Positions 1 through 11,273 of a stretch of DNA of 64,000 nucleotides are shown piece after piece. A model generated the notes under the pieces. The model made no database searches, was not told the DNA's origin, and saw only the letters and a list, made by a program, of their open reading frames with translations. This DNA comes from Onthophagus taurus (lineage: Eukaryota; Arthropoda; Insecta; Coleoptera; Scarabaeidae). Position 1 is the first letter of the stretch. Each line of letters starts with the position of its first letter. The DNA lies in the NCBI RefSeq assembly GCF_036711975.1, contig NC_091967.1, positions 14,012,001 to 14,076,000 of the forward strand, written 5' to 3'. The translations under genes and the position numbers were made by a program.

Positions 1-604
1 TCCTCGAAATCTGTTTATTTGTTTTATAAAACCAAATCTAATTTTTTAATTATTAATAAATTGCTATTTATGACGATAAATCACTTTTCTTATCTATTAT
101 TTATTTTTTTTGTTAAATAAGCAATAATTAGTTTAATACATGACGCATTAACTGACTCGCATTTTTCGTTTTTTTAATAATTTTTATTTATATTTATGAT
201 TGATAGTTATTTTTTTGTAATTATTAATAAATTAAATTAATAAAACAAATAATTTGAATTCAAATTAATAAAATTGCGTTGTTTAGAAACTGGTATGACG
301 TTTGTATAAAAATAAACTGTCAGTTGTGTAATAACAAAACTTCAAATTGCATTTTCGAAAACATCTATCTTTATGATTCCTTGAAGAACATTTAGAGTAA
401 ATTTGACAACAAATTAAACAAAATATTCCGTTTTACAAATTGTATATTATTTAGGTTTGTTGTTTATCTACTACAGTGCCATCTAGATAACGTTGAAACT
501 GTTTTTCAAACAAAAGAAATCGTTGGAATTTGTTGAATAGCATTTGAAGTTTACTGTCAAAGTCGTTTGAGTTGGTCGAAACGCATAAAAAACGCACCGG
601 GACA

Positions 605-3600
605 ATGGCAGAAGAGGTAAGTTTATGAAGATATTGTAACGATTTTATTCATTTAATTATCATAACCTCAAATTTGTTTTTAATTTGTATTCATATTTTC
701 GTTAGGAAGTGCAACTCAACAAGTTAAAGGAATCGTTAAAAAATTGGAAAGAATTTGTTTTGCCTATCAGTTCCATTTTATTATGGGATAAACAGTGGTA
801 TCCTGGAGCTATTGTTGGGGGTAGGTTTTTAACACACTTTTAAAGTAATTGTAGAATAAGTATTTATAAGCACTTATCATAGTTACTTGCAAGTTTCAAG
901 GTTTTTTTGTATAAATTATCATTTTTAATCATGAATAAATTGAAGTGGTAAGGTTGTTCTTTAACCTTTCGAGCAGGGCCTTGCCATCCGCTTGTGCAAT
1001 GTTGACACAGGCACCAAGAGATTTGAGATGCCCTGGCACCAAGAAGCTCCTAAAAAAGGAAAAACAAAAACCCAATAAACAAACACTTTAATTGCTTATT
1101 ACATACTTAAATAATTGTTACCTAATACTTTTTAATAGATTTTTGGTTTATCTTATTAGATTTTTTTATCTTAGCATAACCCACAACAACTTTTTTCATA
1201 GGTGCCAGCAACTCTTAGCTTCTGAGTGCACAGTCTTTACAAAGAGTGAAAAAAATAATAAGTCATGGGATCATATTGACCCCACAGTGCACTCAAAAGG
1301 TTAAATCATAGAAGACAGTTTTTGTATATTATTTTTTTTTGTTTATAATTATGAATTGAAAATAGAAAACATTTTTTTTAAAGCTTTAACATTCAGAATT
1401 AAGAGTTTACTTCAATTAAATACTTTGGTCATCTATAGTTTATTATTTATGATATGCCAGATCATAACTTCCTTATGACTACTACAGGTATCAGGAATAT
1501 TTCTGTTTTGCTGAGAACTGTAGTTGTTAAGTATGCCATAAAAATATGAGAAAAACTGTTCAGATTTCATGTACAGATGTCCCAAATTTGATGTCATCAT
1601 CAGGTATATCTGAATCTAAAAGAGATAGGAAAAAAGTAGTTTACATGTCATGATCTCCTACCTTATATGTGATGAAAACCGCTTTCATGTTTTGTTTTCG
1701 CCTATTAAAAATTCGATAAACGCAAACACGGCACACACGAATATCTCGCCTATTATAGTTTTCGAAATTTCTGGTAGTTTTTATGACCCTCAGAAACAGT
1801 AGTGGCAGTAATTATCACCCCGAAAAAGTACCTGGACGTGATTTATGATAGGTCCTCCTAGCGAACTAAGTCCAGGGACCCACTTCTTTTTTATTTTATT
1901 TGAAATTCAACAAAATAAAACAAATGTAGTAAAGAATCTAAATTTACTTATACTTAAATGATTTTACAAAAAAAGCAAGTATTAATTAATAATATAAAAA
2001 TTAAAACATATTTTTTATAGTCATCTTAAAATAATCATAAATTATTTAAGCAAATGTACTTTTTAGATAGATTTAAATAAATTGTTGTATTTTCACACAA
2101 AGTAATGATATTTAAGTTTTTAAATATTGTTATTTGTTATTGATATTTTCGTTAATGTGCACCTGAACAACTCACGCCAGAGTTTGGGGTTCGTAAACTA
2201 CCTGTATACAACCCCGTCTTTGTTCGTTATATGACTGCAATTAAGTCATAAAAACCACCAGAAATATCGGAAACTATACCAAAGATGGAGTATTGTATTT
2301 ACAATATTGTATGGGCAACTTTTTACCAATAATACAGTGGCCTAGCAGGAAAATTCTTTCCATGTTTCATTTTTGCCCAAAGCACAACCTTACCATGTAT
2401 GATATCAGAGTATGCAACCATGTGACATAGGACTTAGTACCACTAACCTTAATATGAATTTAGTCATAGCCTGTAGTCACAACCACGAAAGAAAAACGAT
2501 CTGCTAATGTTTAAATCCAAATTACTGCTTTGTAGACGTAAAAGACTTGGATCAAAATCATACTCAGGTGGTGACGTGTAATTAGCATCGTGTCATCTGT
2601 GTATTGAAGTATGTACCTCTTTCGATTTATTGTATTAGTGTCTGGTTGTTAAATATCGTAGCAATAGATGTTACACAAGGTCGGTGATAAAGGAGATCGA
2701 AGGAAGACGCTATGAAATTTTTTATTCTGAAGTTTAACGTCGATGTATCGCGGAGATACTCGCTAATGATTTTCAAGTATACTACGGGAATTTCCAGCTG
2801 TCCCATTTTGAATATTAGATTATGTACAAGAAAAAAATTGATGTTTTCATGTGATGAATTTTAAGCAGCTAAAGGATGGATTGTGGATTATTTGGGTATG
2901 AAGTCAAATCGGTCTAGAGTCTTAATTATTCTAGAGTTGATAATGCTTTCGAATATTTTTTCGATCACAGGTAATAGGGTAATAGGACGGCAGCTTTGTG
3001 GGAGAGGGTGGTTAACACTAGGTTTAAGCATTGTTATCATTATGCCCTTCTTCCATATTGGTGGAAATATCAAATTTTGTACGCACAAGTACGAATTGTG
3101 TTGTGCACTTCTGAGTTAAGTTTAGATTTTTCACTTCTTCCAATCATGAACGTATTTGGACATGTTCAGGAACCTTGTGCACCATTCGTCTATAAATTGT
3201 TGGTGTTGATCATCGTAGTCGCAGTTCGATTTGGGAGTTAACTCATTTTGGAAGTGTTGGGCAAGCAAATCGCATTTTTGTTGATCTGTTCTATATTCTG
3301 TGTTGTTATTGTTGGAATGTCGAAATTTCCAGATCTAATCGCTCCTCCATTTCTACAATCTCGGCCAAGATCTTCTACATTTGCTTCTAGTCTGCAAATT
3401 GAGGATACAACTTATTCCACGCATTCTTCAACGTCGATTCTTTATTTTCACTCTAACTCGTAGAAATGTTTTTAATTCTATGAAAGATCTTGCTTTTCCA
3501 AACGGTTTCATGTGGATTTAAATGTAGGAATCACCGTTCACTCCAGTGGTTGGATTGTGGTATCGTCTTTGGTGACAAAAAGATTATTTTTTCATCGTTG

Positions 3601-4240
3601 TAGGATGTTCAGCAATTTTAAAGAGGTAAAGGCTAATTTCCTGGTATCTTAGAGTAACCATTAAAATTTGTTACACTCTAGAAGTCATAACAATGTTAAA
3701 TTTATTTCAGGCACCTCAATACTTTTTATGTGCATATGGTTATTGGATCCAAGTTTATTAACCACAGTTTCAATTTTTGGATTGATGATAACCATTAGCG
3801 ATTACGTGGTGCCATTACTAGCAGCTTCCATATCAAAAGCAGACCTTTGGTGCGAGAAAAAAGATAAACAATTTGAAGAGATATGCAAGATCATGTTGAG
3901 GTACTTCAATTTAATGAACGAACGCGTAAATGCCTTTTATGATTTGCGAACAACCAAACCCCGAATGGTAATAACATCTTTAAATTAATTTAAATTTATT
4001 AATTTTTTTCGTTTTTAGTATTATGGTTGTACAATATTGGGATTGGTTCTTTTGGCTTGGATAGGAAATAACATCAACAACCTCTTCTTGACGTATCTTT
4101 TAGTGTGTGTAATACTTTTAATACCGGGAATGGAACGTACAGGAGCCATTAACACTTACAGCAAATATCTAGCTGTGAAAATTTCCGAAATGGCTACGAA
4201 TGCAAAATCGTTAAAAACGTCGCATACGAAAAAAGATTAA
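605..4240 (+). CDS. ARL6IP1: ARL6IP1-like ER membrane-shaping protein, 4 exons
   Basis: Exons are 605-616, 706-820, 3711-3967 and 4019-4240. All junctions are GT-AG and the phases close to give 201 residues, against about 203 in vertebrate ARL6IP1. The protein follows the family from end to end: an N-terminal amphipathic stretch (NWKEF, WDKQWYPGAIVG), a first hydrophobic hairpin with LDPSLL and SDYVVPLL, a charged cytosolic loop containing the FEEIC motif, then a second hairpin with LAWIGNNINNLFLTYLL and a LLIPGMERTG block. It ends in a lysine-rich tail (KKD), suited to ER retention. The family sits in the ER membrane as reticulon-like hairpins that shape tubules, and binds ARL6. The start is the first ATG before the conserved region, four codons ahead of a good donor. 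Intron 2 is 2.9 kb and carries several transposons. The gene converges on the coiled-coil gene ending at 4940. Confidence 0.93.
965..1300. mobile_element. piggyBac-like non-autonomous element (MITE) in ARL6IP1 intron 2
   Basis: The 336-bp segment is bounded by TTAA at 961-964 and 1301-1304, the target-site duplication of piggyBac elements. Its ends begin CCTTTCGAG on the left and CCTTTTGAG on the right (read inward), so the terminal inverted repeat is short and imperfect. Just inside the right end is GGGGTCAATATGATCCC (read on the minus strand), a near-palindrome of the kind seen near piggyBac termini. There is no transposase ORF; a 70-codon open frame inside is meaningless. The assignment rests on TTAA plus the ends. 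Confidence 0.55.
1571..2400 (+). mobile_element. Degraded arm of the long-TIR mariner family, interrupted by another insertion
   Basis: From 1571 the sequence (GTACAGATGTCCCAAATTT onward) follows the left arm of the intact element at 15686, including the AAAAGAGATAGRAAAAAAGTA and TTTACATGTCATGATCTC blocks. The match stops near 1754 and resumes at about 2276 with the CAAAGATGGAGTATT and ATGGGCAACTTTTTAC blocks. Only one arm is present and there is no transposase, so this is an old, solo, interrupted copy. Confidence 0.75.
1755..2276. mobile_element. Nested small inverted-repeat element (MITE)
   Basis: This roughly 520-bp insertion splits the mariner arm. Its ends are inverted repeats: TATAGTTTTCGAAATTTCTG at 1755 and, read from the other side, TATAGTTTCCGATATTTCTG ending about 2276. 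The match continues inward through GGTRGTTTTTATGAC, giving about 35 bp with few mismatches. It probably sits at a TA target. The interior is AT-rich with no coding capacity. Confidence 0.65.
2870..3560 (-). mobile_element. Jockey-type non-LTR retrotransposon fragment (RT start), antisense in intron
   Basis: Read on the minus strand, 3088 to 2888 is a 66-codon open frame with the start of a LINE reverse transcriptase domain: PPIWKKGIMITMLKP, then CRPITLLPVIEKIFESII. Upstream (higher coordinates), frames broken by stops resemble the linker before the RT, for example QKCDLLAQHFQN near 3245-3290. The catalytic part of the RT is missing, so this is a truncated dead copy. It lies antisense to ARL6IP1 inside intron 2. 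Confidence 0.75.
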
Positions 4241-4659
4241 GAGAAAGTTTCAATTATCATGTATATTTAATTTTTTAAGTCGTGTTAACGTCGCGTTTTA
4301 AGTTTCTTTTGTGCCTTTATACTTTGTGAAGGAGTTATAGTTTTATTTGTAGTTTTTAAGAACTTTATACCCAAGTATGTGAAAAATGTTTACACGACCT
4401 GATCATCATCCTTTATGAAATAATTTGTTATGATGAGAAAAGGTGTTTTTGCTCAACATATCTTATCAAATATGGTATAATTATTTGAGAAGATTGCAAT
4501 GTTCGTTCTCCCGTTTGTTAGCACAAAATACGTATTTCAATGTAGATATGGATTTGATCTGAATGAAAAAAAGAAGAAGATAATGTGATTAACACTTTAG
4601 ACTGAGGTGAATGTGATCAAATAACCAATCACGTTTGTTGTTGAAGAGCTATTTATTAC

Positions 4660-4665
4660 AATAAA
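4660..4665 (+). terminator. Poly(A) signal AATAAA of the ARL6IP1 gene
   Basis: A perfect AATAAA lies 420 nt after the ARL6IP1 stop and is followed within 25-40 nt by T/G-rich sequence. It is the first perfect hexamer I noticed downstream and would give a 3' UTR of about 440 nt, ending about 260 bp short of the stop of the convergent gene. Confidence 0.55.
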
Positions 4666-4808
4666 GAAGTACTTTTCAGTATTCATTGAAATGTTCTTTA
4701 TTTTTGTGTATATGATAAATGTGCATAATGGAAAAATATCTATTTTCTGATTAGAGAATCAAAATCATAAACATAAAAGATCAAACTAAAACTAGAAATA
4801 AACTATTA

Positions 4809-4814
4809 TTTATT
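4809..4814 (-). terminator. Possible poly(A) signal of the IQCE-like gene
   Basis: TTTATT on the plus strand reads AATAAA on the minus strand, about 125 nt after the stop codon. It lies about 145 bp beyond the AATAAA of the convergent ARL6IP1 gene, so the two 3' ends may nearly meet. There is no transcript evidence. Confidence 0.35.
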
Positions 4815-4939
4815 TAATGAAATAAAAGCTGATTGGAAAATAACTTATACAAAATTCCAATTTACTAAAAGCGTTACATATGTCATAATACAACGTGAAA
4901 ATATATATTTCAACACAATTTCATTGAATAAGAATTCAA

Positions 4940-6442
4940 TTAATCTTCAGGACTAAAATCATCTTCTAATTCGTAAGTTTGGTTAATAAACGAAGCGGGG
5001 TTAATGATTGAGGGGCCAGGTTGAGGTTGAAGATGTTTCATTAGACAGGATCGCAGAGTTTGGACACAAACGGAAGGATTTAGCTTTTGCATTTGTTGTA
5101 AATCCTAAAGAAAAAAAAATTGTGATATTTTACGCATTTTTAGCATGATAAAATTTTAAACCTTTAGAGACTTTTTTGAGCACAATTTTATGGTGCGATC
5201 TTTCGTGGACGCCGTTTCTTCATCGTCAGCGGCATCTCTACTTTCCGAAATGCTATAATCATATATTGAACGTTCTTCGATCGTCGATAAATCCATTTCC
5301 ATTTCGCATTTTTCTATTTCTCGTAGTTTTTGTTCCACTTTACTACAATGTTTAATGTTTGTTGGTGATGGTCTTTGGTGTTGTTTTAAATTTTCGATTT
5401 CTGATGCTAATTTTTCAATGTTTGTGCTGAAAATAAAACTTAAAAATTTATATTATTAAAAAAAATGTTGGTAATTTACTTCTTTTCTTCTAAAACATTG
5501 TGAGTTTTTAATTGGGCTTCTTTTAAATGTACAATAGTATCTTTTAGGGAATCTACTTCCGTTAAAACGTTCATTAAACAACCATGTAATTGTTGGATTT
5601 CTTGGTGAGGACTATCACGTGATGCCGAGGAAGGTTGAAAAGACAAAGATGGGGATTTCGCGCAAACTTCAATATGGGTATCATGGGCTTTATGAATGTC
5701 TTTAAATGAATCGTTATTTTTTATTATTTCCAAATTGGCGTTTAACATCGAAAGATAATTTTCTTGAACTAATTCGGAATATAATTCCGAAGAATTTCTT
5801 CGAGGAGAATTTGGTCTTGGACTAAAAAAAAATTAAATTCAATTCAACATTAATAATTAAAATACAGTATTGTAGTCAAAACCTGGGTTTTCTACAAGAA
5901 ACGCTTTTTGATCTTTTTCCTCTCGCATGTAATGATGGATCATAATCAGCGGCTGAATTTGATAAATCATCGGGTTCAACGATTTTAACATTAGAACCAC
6001 ATCCATTACGTTCTGCGTAATAGAGTTTAATAGTTTCAATTTGCCATTGCAACTTTTTTATTGTCTGCTTTTTTTCTTCTACTTCTTTCTGTAATTCAGA
6101 GTTTTCTTCGCGTAGTTTTAAAACTAACGTAGCTCCATGTTGAGATAACATCTTTTTTATACTATTTGCCTATTTGATTCAAATTATAATGTTTTAAAAA
6201 AAAATTGGTTAATTTCTTACTCGTTTAGGGTCAAGTACCATCTCCAATTGCTTATCCTTTTTGCGTATCTCATCCTGCAATTTTCTTACTTTTACCTTAT
6301 AAAGGTGATTATCATCTCGAACTTCGTGAAGTTGCTTTTTTAATTCATGCACTTGATACTGTAAATCTTCAACCTTCATATAAAAAGAGGCTTTAGTTCA
6401 AAAAAAATTTTATTAATGCTATCTTACCGTAGGTCTAAACAT
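4940..6442 (-). CDS. Coiled-coil protein resembling IQCE (IQ domain-containing protein E), 6 exons
   Basis: Exons on the minus strand are 6428-6442, 6221-6373, 5883-6169, 5480-5821, 5162-5426 and 4940-5104. All introns are 50-90 nt with GT-AG ends, and the phases close to give 408 residues. Residues 6 to about 110 form a long coiled coil (HELKKQL, DDNHLYKVKVRKLQDEIRKK, then EMVLDPKR). It continues with SELQKEVEEKKQTIKKLQWQ. The order LK-K-L, D-N-K-V, the LDP-R motif and K-TI-KLQ matches the N-terminal coil of IQCE as I recall it. A Ser-rich middle and a second, weaker coil (about residues 220-300) follow, then an acidic tail. I see no IQ motif. Vertebrate IQCE links EFCAB7 to the EVC-EVC2 complex in ciliary Hedgehog signalling; whether that applies here is unknown. 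A generic coiled-coil match is the main alternative. Confidence 0.7.
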
Positions 6443-6899
6443 TTTCCGTTTTGAGCTTACAAAACCTTCATGTCAACAAAATTTCGGTTTAAATTTCTGT
6501 TAATTTAGAATTTTCTTAATAACTTTTTATCGAAATTTAAGGAAGTGTTGAATTTAATTTGTAAAGAAATTAAAAGCGGTTTACCGGAAGGTTAAATTTG
6601 GAAAATGTAACGTTTTTAAGGTGTTATAAAAAGACTTAACTTTTCTAGTGAATTTTGACGCGTAACCTAAAATCTCAAAATGTTTGATCGATAATTTGTG
6701 ATGTCAAACAAGAAAGACATGATTATGTTAATTACTGTCCTATTTTAATTTTGTTTTATGGCTAATCATTATAAATACAATAATAATATAATATAATATA
6801 TAATTTACAGGAAACTGTAAATTTAATTTCTTTGACGACACTAAAAAAAAGTTTTTTTTAGTTTTATTCTAAAACAATAAGAAATAGACCTATCTAAAC
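6443..6899. other. Upstream region of the IQCE-like gene
   Basis: This is AT-rich sequence upstream of the minus-strand start at 6442, with no gene. It includes a short ATAATATAAT run near 6780-6805. A promoter must lie here, but I see no clear TATA or initiator motif. Confidence 0.4.
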
Positions 6900-7296
6900 C
6901 CATATTTTTGTAAAAATAACGAATTTAATAAGCGAATAATCAATGGTTGTTGCCATTTAAAAAACGAAAATTGTCATAATATCTCAAAATCTAAAACCGA
7001 AATTTTTTTTTTGACTACGCCATCAAATTCTCTGTAAAAAGGTGTCCATATAATGTTTTAGTTATAATTTATAATACTCCACCTATAATGATAATCAAGA
7101 TAATTGCACTTGCTGCTTTTACGATATTTTCAATTTTGGCCTCTAGGGGAAAAACAAAAGATAGCGCTTTGAGGCTTTTGGCATTAGCAGTTTCTCGAAA
7201 AACGAGATCTTGACATGTAAGCTACTTTTTTTCTAACTCTTATAGTTTCCGAGATAGCCATGCGGACATCGATTTGGAACCACCCTGTACATATAA
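6900..7296 (+). mobile_element. Solo diverged arm of the long-TIR mariner family
   Basis: The segment parallels the right arm of the intact element (17760-18113) in order. Shared blocks are a CCATTTAAAAAA start, CATATAATGT followed by AATACTCCA, AAAACAAAAGA, GGCATTAGCA, TTCTCGAAAAACGAGATC, GACATGTAAGCTACTTTTT and CGGACATCGATTTGG ending in ACCCTGTA. Identity looks near 75-80 percent. No partner arm or transposase is nearby, so it is an old fragment or a solo arm left by recombination. Confidence 0.75.
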
Positions 7297-8019
7297 ATAG
7301 AATAATCATGCAAAATACTTTGATATTAAAATAGTATTATTTAAGTGTTTGCCTAACCTATCCTTTGATATGGACTCCTTCCGCTGATAGAATGAAAGTC
7401 ATTCGGCTTGCGCATACAACATACCAATCTTATTATTCCACGTGGAAAATAACCATGATGCTCTGATCTCAATGAAAGTTAGTACTTTCATGAAGGCATT
7501 GTGGTTAGCGAGGCTTACAAACCCTCCAGCATGCCTATGAAGTGGGTATATTTGCATCTTGGTTATTTATACACAAATATCAAAGTATACTAAGCCCGCC
7601 ACACAGAACAACTTAATAAGAAGTAAGTGACGTTTGAGATACAGGTAAGTACACTACACACCAAATTGTAGCATAATCGTTGTATATATTCCAGGATTAA
7701 GAGACTCGAAATCGGAATACTCTGGATATCTCGCGTCCTAATTGCGACTAGTAAAGAACGTCACAATAGTTTTGAATGAGATAGTACCGTACTGTAATTC
7801 TTTCAAATAAGTTTGTTCCAAGGAACAACCTTGTATTGTACCATGGTTCAAATCACATTTTTTCTTTCGAAGAATTGTTTACCATTAAAATGAAGTACTT
7901 CGCGATTGCAACTATGAATTTTATCACTTAAAGTATTGCAGAATCAATTTAAACCAAGAGATTTGATTAATAACTGATAAATATTGAAATATTAGCTTTA
8001 GAAATAAAATGGTGCAAGG
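7297..8019. other. Unassigned intergenic sequence
   Basis: I found no exon, RNA gene or recognisable repeat here. Composition is ordinary for the window. Confidence 0.4.
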
Positions 8020-8290
8020 TACAAAGTACCTTCCTCTATATAAAGAATTGTACAGGGTCAAGAATCGATCCCTATGGCACTCCTCTTGTTACATTTACAG
8101 TATTTGACGTTAATTTACCTGTTTTTACAGTTTGGGTACTACGCATCAGAAATGATTGAATCAAATTTATGGTAATACAATCCGCATTATATTTATTTTC
8201 TCTTCTAGTTAACATTATATTAATTAATTAAGGAACCTGGTCATCATATTGCAGCGCCTTGGCTTTATCAACTAAGGTTGTAGATCTTTT
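8020..8290 (-). mobile_element. Non-LTR retrotransposon reverse transcriptase remnant
   Basis: On the minus strand the frame ending near 8040 reads SFLMRSTQTVKTGKLTSN followed by the RT signature GVP-GSILDP, with an in-frame stop where the usual Gln stands. About 50 codons earlier is LVDKAKALQYDDQ. This matches the region just before the catalytic block in LINE reverse transcriptases. Stops and substitutions show it is dead. The 68-codon open frame at 8348-8554 on the same strand may be a further piece. Confidence 0.6.
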
Positions 8291-8370
8291 GACTAATTAA
8301 GACGAGGTCGTTTTTGGTCGAGGCTCAGTAATTAACATTATATCAATCTAAAACTGGTCATCATATTGTG
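8202..8370 (+). repeat. Short direct duplication, about 132 bp apart
   Basis: TTAACATTATAT followed by CTGGTCATCATATTG occurs at about 8210-8254 and again at about 8334-8368, with similar spacing. This is a local direct repeat inside the retrotransposon remnant, so part of it was duplicated after or during decay. Confidence 0.5.
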
Positions 8371-8559
8371 ACGACCATCTTGAAAATAGTTTAGATCGAA
8401 TGATTGGGTTGAACATCCAACATAAACAAAATTTCAGAAACGTAGGTACAATGGAATCAGGGTGGTGCTGACTTTTTGACGGATACTGTATGAATCCAGT
8501 TTGTTGAACGTAGGTACTAGATTTTGCATTTATGCACTTACTGTGACAGAACATTTTGG

Positions 8560-9750
8560 TTTCACTACTTGTTTTCCTGTTGTAGATGTTTTTGCTACCA
8601 CTCGATATTTATGCATAATTGATATAATTTTTTGTTCTTCCGTTGTGTGAGTTGGATATGAATCTAGTAAACGGAGAAGTATCGGAAATCCGTTATACAA
8701 CCGGATTTAGTGATAAATAGTGGCATAAAGGCGTGTAATGAACGAACATCGTGCTTTGGCAGTTGAAGTCTACTTGTGGAATAACGTGTCTGTAGTATGT
8801 TAAATGTTAGCGAAACGTAATCTGTTATCAATAAAGAGGGTAATAAGCGTACGTTTCAAAAACCATAAAATATTGATGCATAATTATGTAGTCACCTCAA
8901 CAATCCGGTCTTAAATATGCGTGCGATCTTTATTTCATCCGTATAAGATAATGTTAGATTATTGGAATTGCCGTATTTTAATTAAATAGGTGGAATCATG
9001 ACCCACGGTGACAACCAGGAAAGCATACCAATTGATGTTTCATCATAATCATACAGATCCAGTTTGTATGAAAAAAGAAAGCTAGGAATGTAATTAGATA
9101 AAGTAGTACAAACGAAATCAGTGGTTAGAGATCGAATTTTTATATGATGGCAATATTTTTCCTTTATGAAGTGTTACATCTCGATCTCATTCATCCCATT
9201 GCTATTTCATTTCGGAAGTTTATCCTTTTTGTGTCTTACTAACGTCGTTGATATCGATTTCTAAGTAAAATTGATTTACAGCAATTTACTTTCAAGCTAA
9301 ATTGTGTTTGCCTTCTCTGCGATAATCATATCTCCCAAATTCTACGCCGTCATGGTTCGGTTATTTTTTTCAACACCTTTTCATGAATCAATCATATAGA
9401 TATATTTAAAACAAACAATGAAACTAATATTTTTATCTAAAAAACAGTGTAATATAAGAAATCAACGTTTTTTAATAATAGGGCCGAATCGAAAGTGGCA
9501 AGTAGTAAAAAAAATTAACATTTTATTGTTAGTTACAAAACTGTAAAGTATTCTTTTGCTGTTAAATCACGTAATATTGCGATTAATATTTTTCTTTATG
9601 ATGAATTAAATTTAAAGTAGATTATAGGCTGTAAGAAAAATAACTAAAATATATTTTTTTAGCAAAAAAAAGCAATTTATTGATTCTAAATGTTACAACG
9701 TAGTTACAATTGAAAATTGCAAAATCACAAAAAAACGCACTTGAAAAAAT
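8560..9750. other. Unassigned intergenic sequence
   Basis: There is no supported gene between the LINE remnant and the 3' side of the CSN7 gene. The last 300 bp are strongly AT-rich and may hold 3' UTR of a longer CSN7 transcript. Confidence 0.35.
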
Positions 9751-9753
9751 AAT

Positions 9754-10106
9754 TTATTTGAATTCCAAATAATCTGGCACATCATCTGTTTGTAATGGAT
9801 CCAATTCATCAACGAAGGAGTTTTATACCACCTAAAAAAATGATAAAAATTGCATTTCAAAACTCAAGAAGAAAATATTTTTATATTTTGTACCCACCGC
9901 AATTAAGAAAATACGAGATAACAAGAAAAAGAATCTAAAAACTACATTCTACCTTTTTTTCTTGAGGAAATAGAAAACAACGTTTCATACATACTATTTT
10001 ATTTAATTGATTTCTTTATTTAAATAATTGTTTTCTAAACTAATCTGAATAATTTATTTTATAAATACCTGTTTTTACCGTGGAAATACCTCCACAGCTT
10101 AAATCA
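9754..10106 (-). other. Possible alternative 3' exons downstream of CSN7
   Basis: Downstream of the CSN7 stop, 10106-10069 looks like a 38-nt exon (TTTTTATTAG before it, GTATTT after). A second acceptor (TTTTTTAG) precedes 9831, after which a frame ends DDVPDYLEFK and a stop at 9754-9756. That frame has a TAA just after the acceptor, and no simple splice from CSN7 exon 5 keeps it open. It may be 3' UTR, a decayed exon or chance. Confidence 0.2.
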
Positions 10107-10166
10107 CTAATAAAAAATAATATTTAAACAGTGAACAATCTTGTGCTAGTTAAATTATTACTGTAA

Positions 10167-10172
10167 TTTATT
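10167..10172 (-). terminator. Possible poly(A) signal of CSN7
   Basis: TTTATT on the plus strand gives AATAAA on the minus strand, about 70 nt after the CSN7 stop. This would be a short 3' UTR typical of a housekeeping gene. Confidence 0.4.
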
Positions 10173-10242
10173 GATATTAAAAATTCTTTAAATACTAAAT
10201 TAACATTTAAACATTTATAACACCGTTTATAATCATTTTTTT

Positions 10243-11273
10243 TTACGATTTTAACCAAAATTTACCACTTGATCGTATACCTTTTACTTTTGATTGCTTC
10301 TTAGCTTTTTCACCACTAGAAGAAGGCTCTCTGTTATCTGTAGCCATTGCTTCTTCACTACCTTCTGCACGTTCCTGAAGTTGAGTCTTTAATGTTTTCT
10401 TTATATTAATTATCTAAAGAATATGATTATAATTAAAATAAATTAAATATGGTTAAAATTAATTTACTTCTTGTTCAATATCTGCTTTTCTTTGTACATT
10501 ACGATTTTTCTCTGAATTTGCTCTATGTATTTGAGACTCGACACAAGATAAAACTCCTTCGCAAGCTGAACACCAATCTTGAAGACATTGAACAATAACA
10601 TTAATGTCCTCTGCGCGAATATCTCTTCCAATAGCGGAGTCAACTTCTAATTGAGAGTTCTTTTGGTCTAATTTTCCATGGATTATATCTAAAAAATAAA
10701 ATTAAAGAATTAGTGAGGTTATGTTTAATTTTTTTTTAATTGATTTACCTGCATAAACAGCTTCTATTATTAAATCTTCCAAGTCACGAACGTTTTTTAT
10801 ATCCAATTCTTTTAATAAATTCGTGTATGGTATACACTAAAGTTAAAAAAAAATAATTTTGAGGTTATGTTACGAAGGAATTTTAAAAATACCTTAGATT
10901 TTGTTGCCAAAGTAACGATAGTTAAATGTTGTAACTTTTTTTGTTGACTAGGTGTTAATTCTAAATAATTAGCCTTATTTAATAAGTACTCGCTATAAGT
11001 TCCGTACGCAAATAAATTCAATGTATTTAAATATATCTTATTTGGGGTACTCTCCAACTACAATTTAAATTGGTTAATATAACATCAATCATTTTAACGA
11101 TTACAAACCTCCTTTATATTCGGCATATCAAGTAATTCGCCGAAAACATAAATTCCTGGCACCTCCAGGACTTGTTTTATCAATTCTAAACATGCCGAAC
11201 CTTTCGCTGTTTTAGCTAATAGTATAAACTGTTCTAAAGGATTCGATGAGTGAGTATTCTTTTCAACAACCAT
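10243..11273 (-). CDS. CSN7: COP9 signalosome complex subunit 7 (CSN7), 5 exons
   Basis: Exons on the minus strand are 11109-11273, 10893-11057, 10749-10836, 10468-10688 and 10243-10413. All are GT-AG with small introns, totalling 269 residues, close to the family's usual 260-275. The first exon carries the diagnostic block [20 protein letters not shown] and [42 protein letters not shown] and [23 protein letters not shown] (in two exons) continue the helical repeat and winged-helix PCI domain (about residues 10-160). [12 protein letters not shown] and LQDWCSACE start the C-terminal helix, and the tail is Lys-rich, ending [12 protein letters not shown]7 is a scaffold subunit of the eight-protein deneddylase that removes NEDD8 from cullins; its C-terminal helix joins the signalosome helical bundle. 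The start ATG sits eight residues before the conserved block. Confidence 0.96.
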
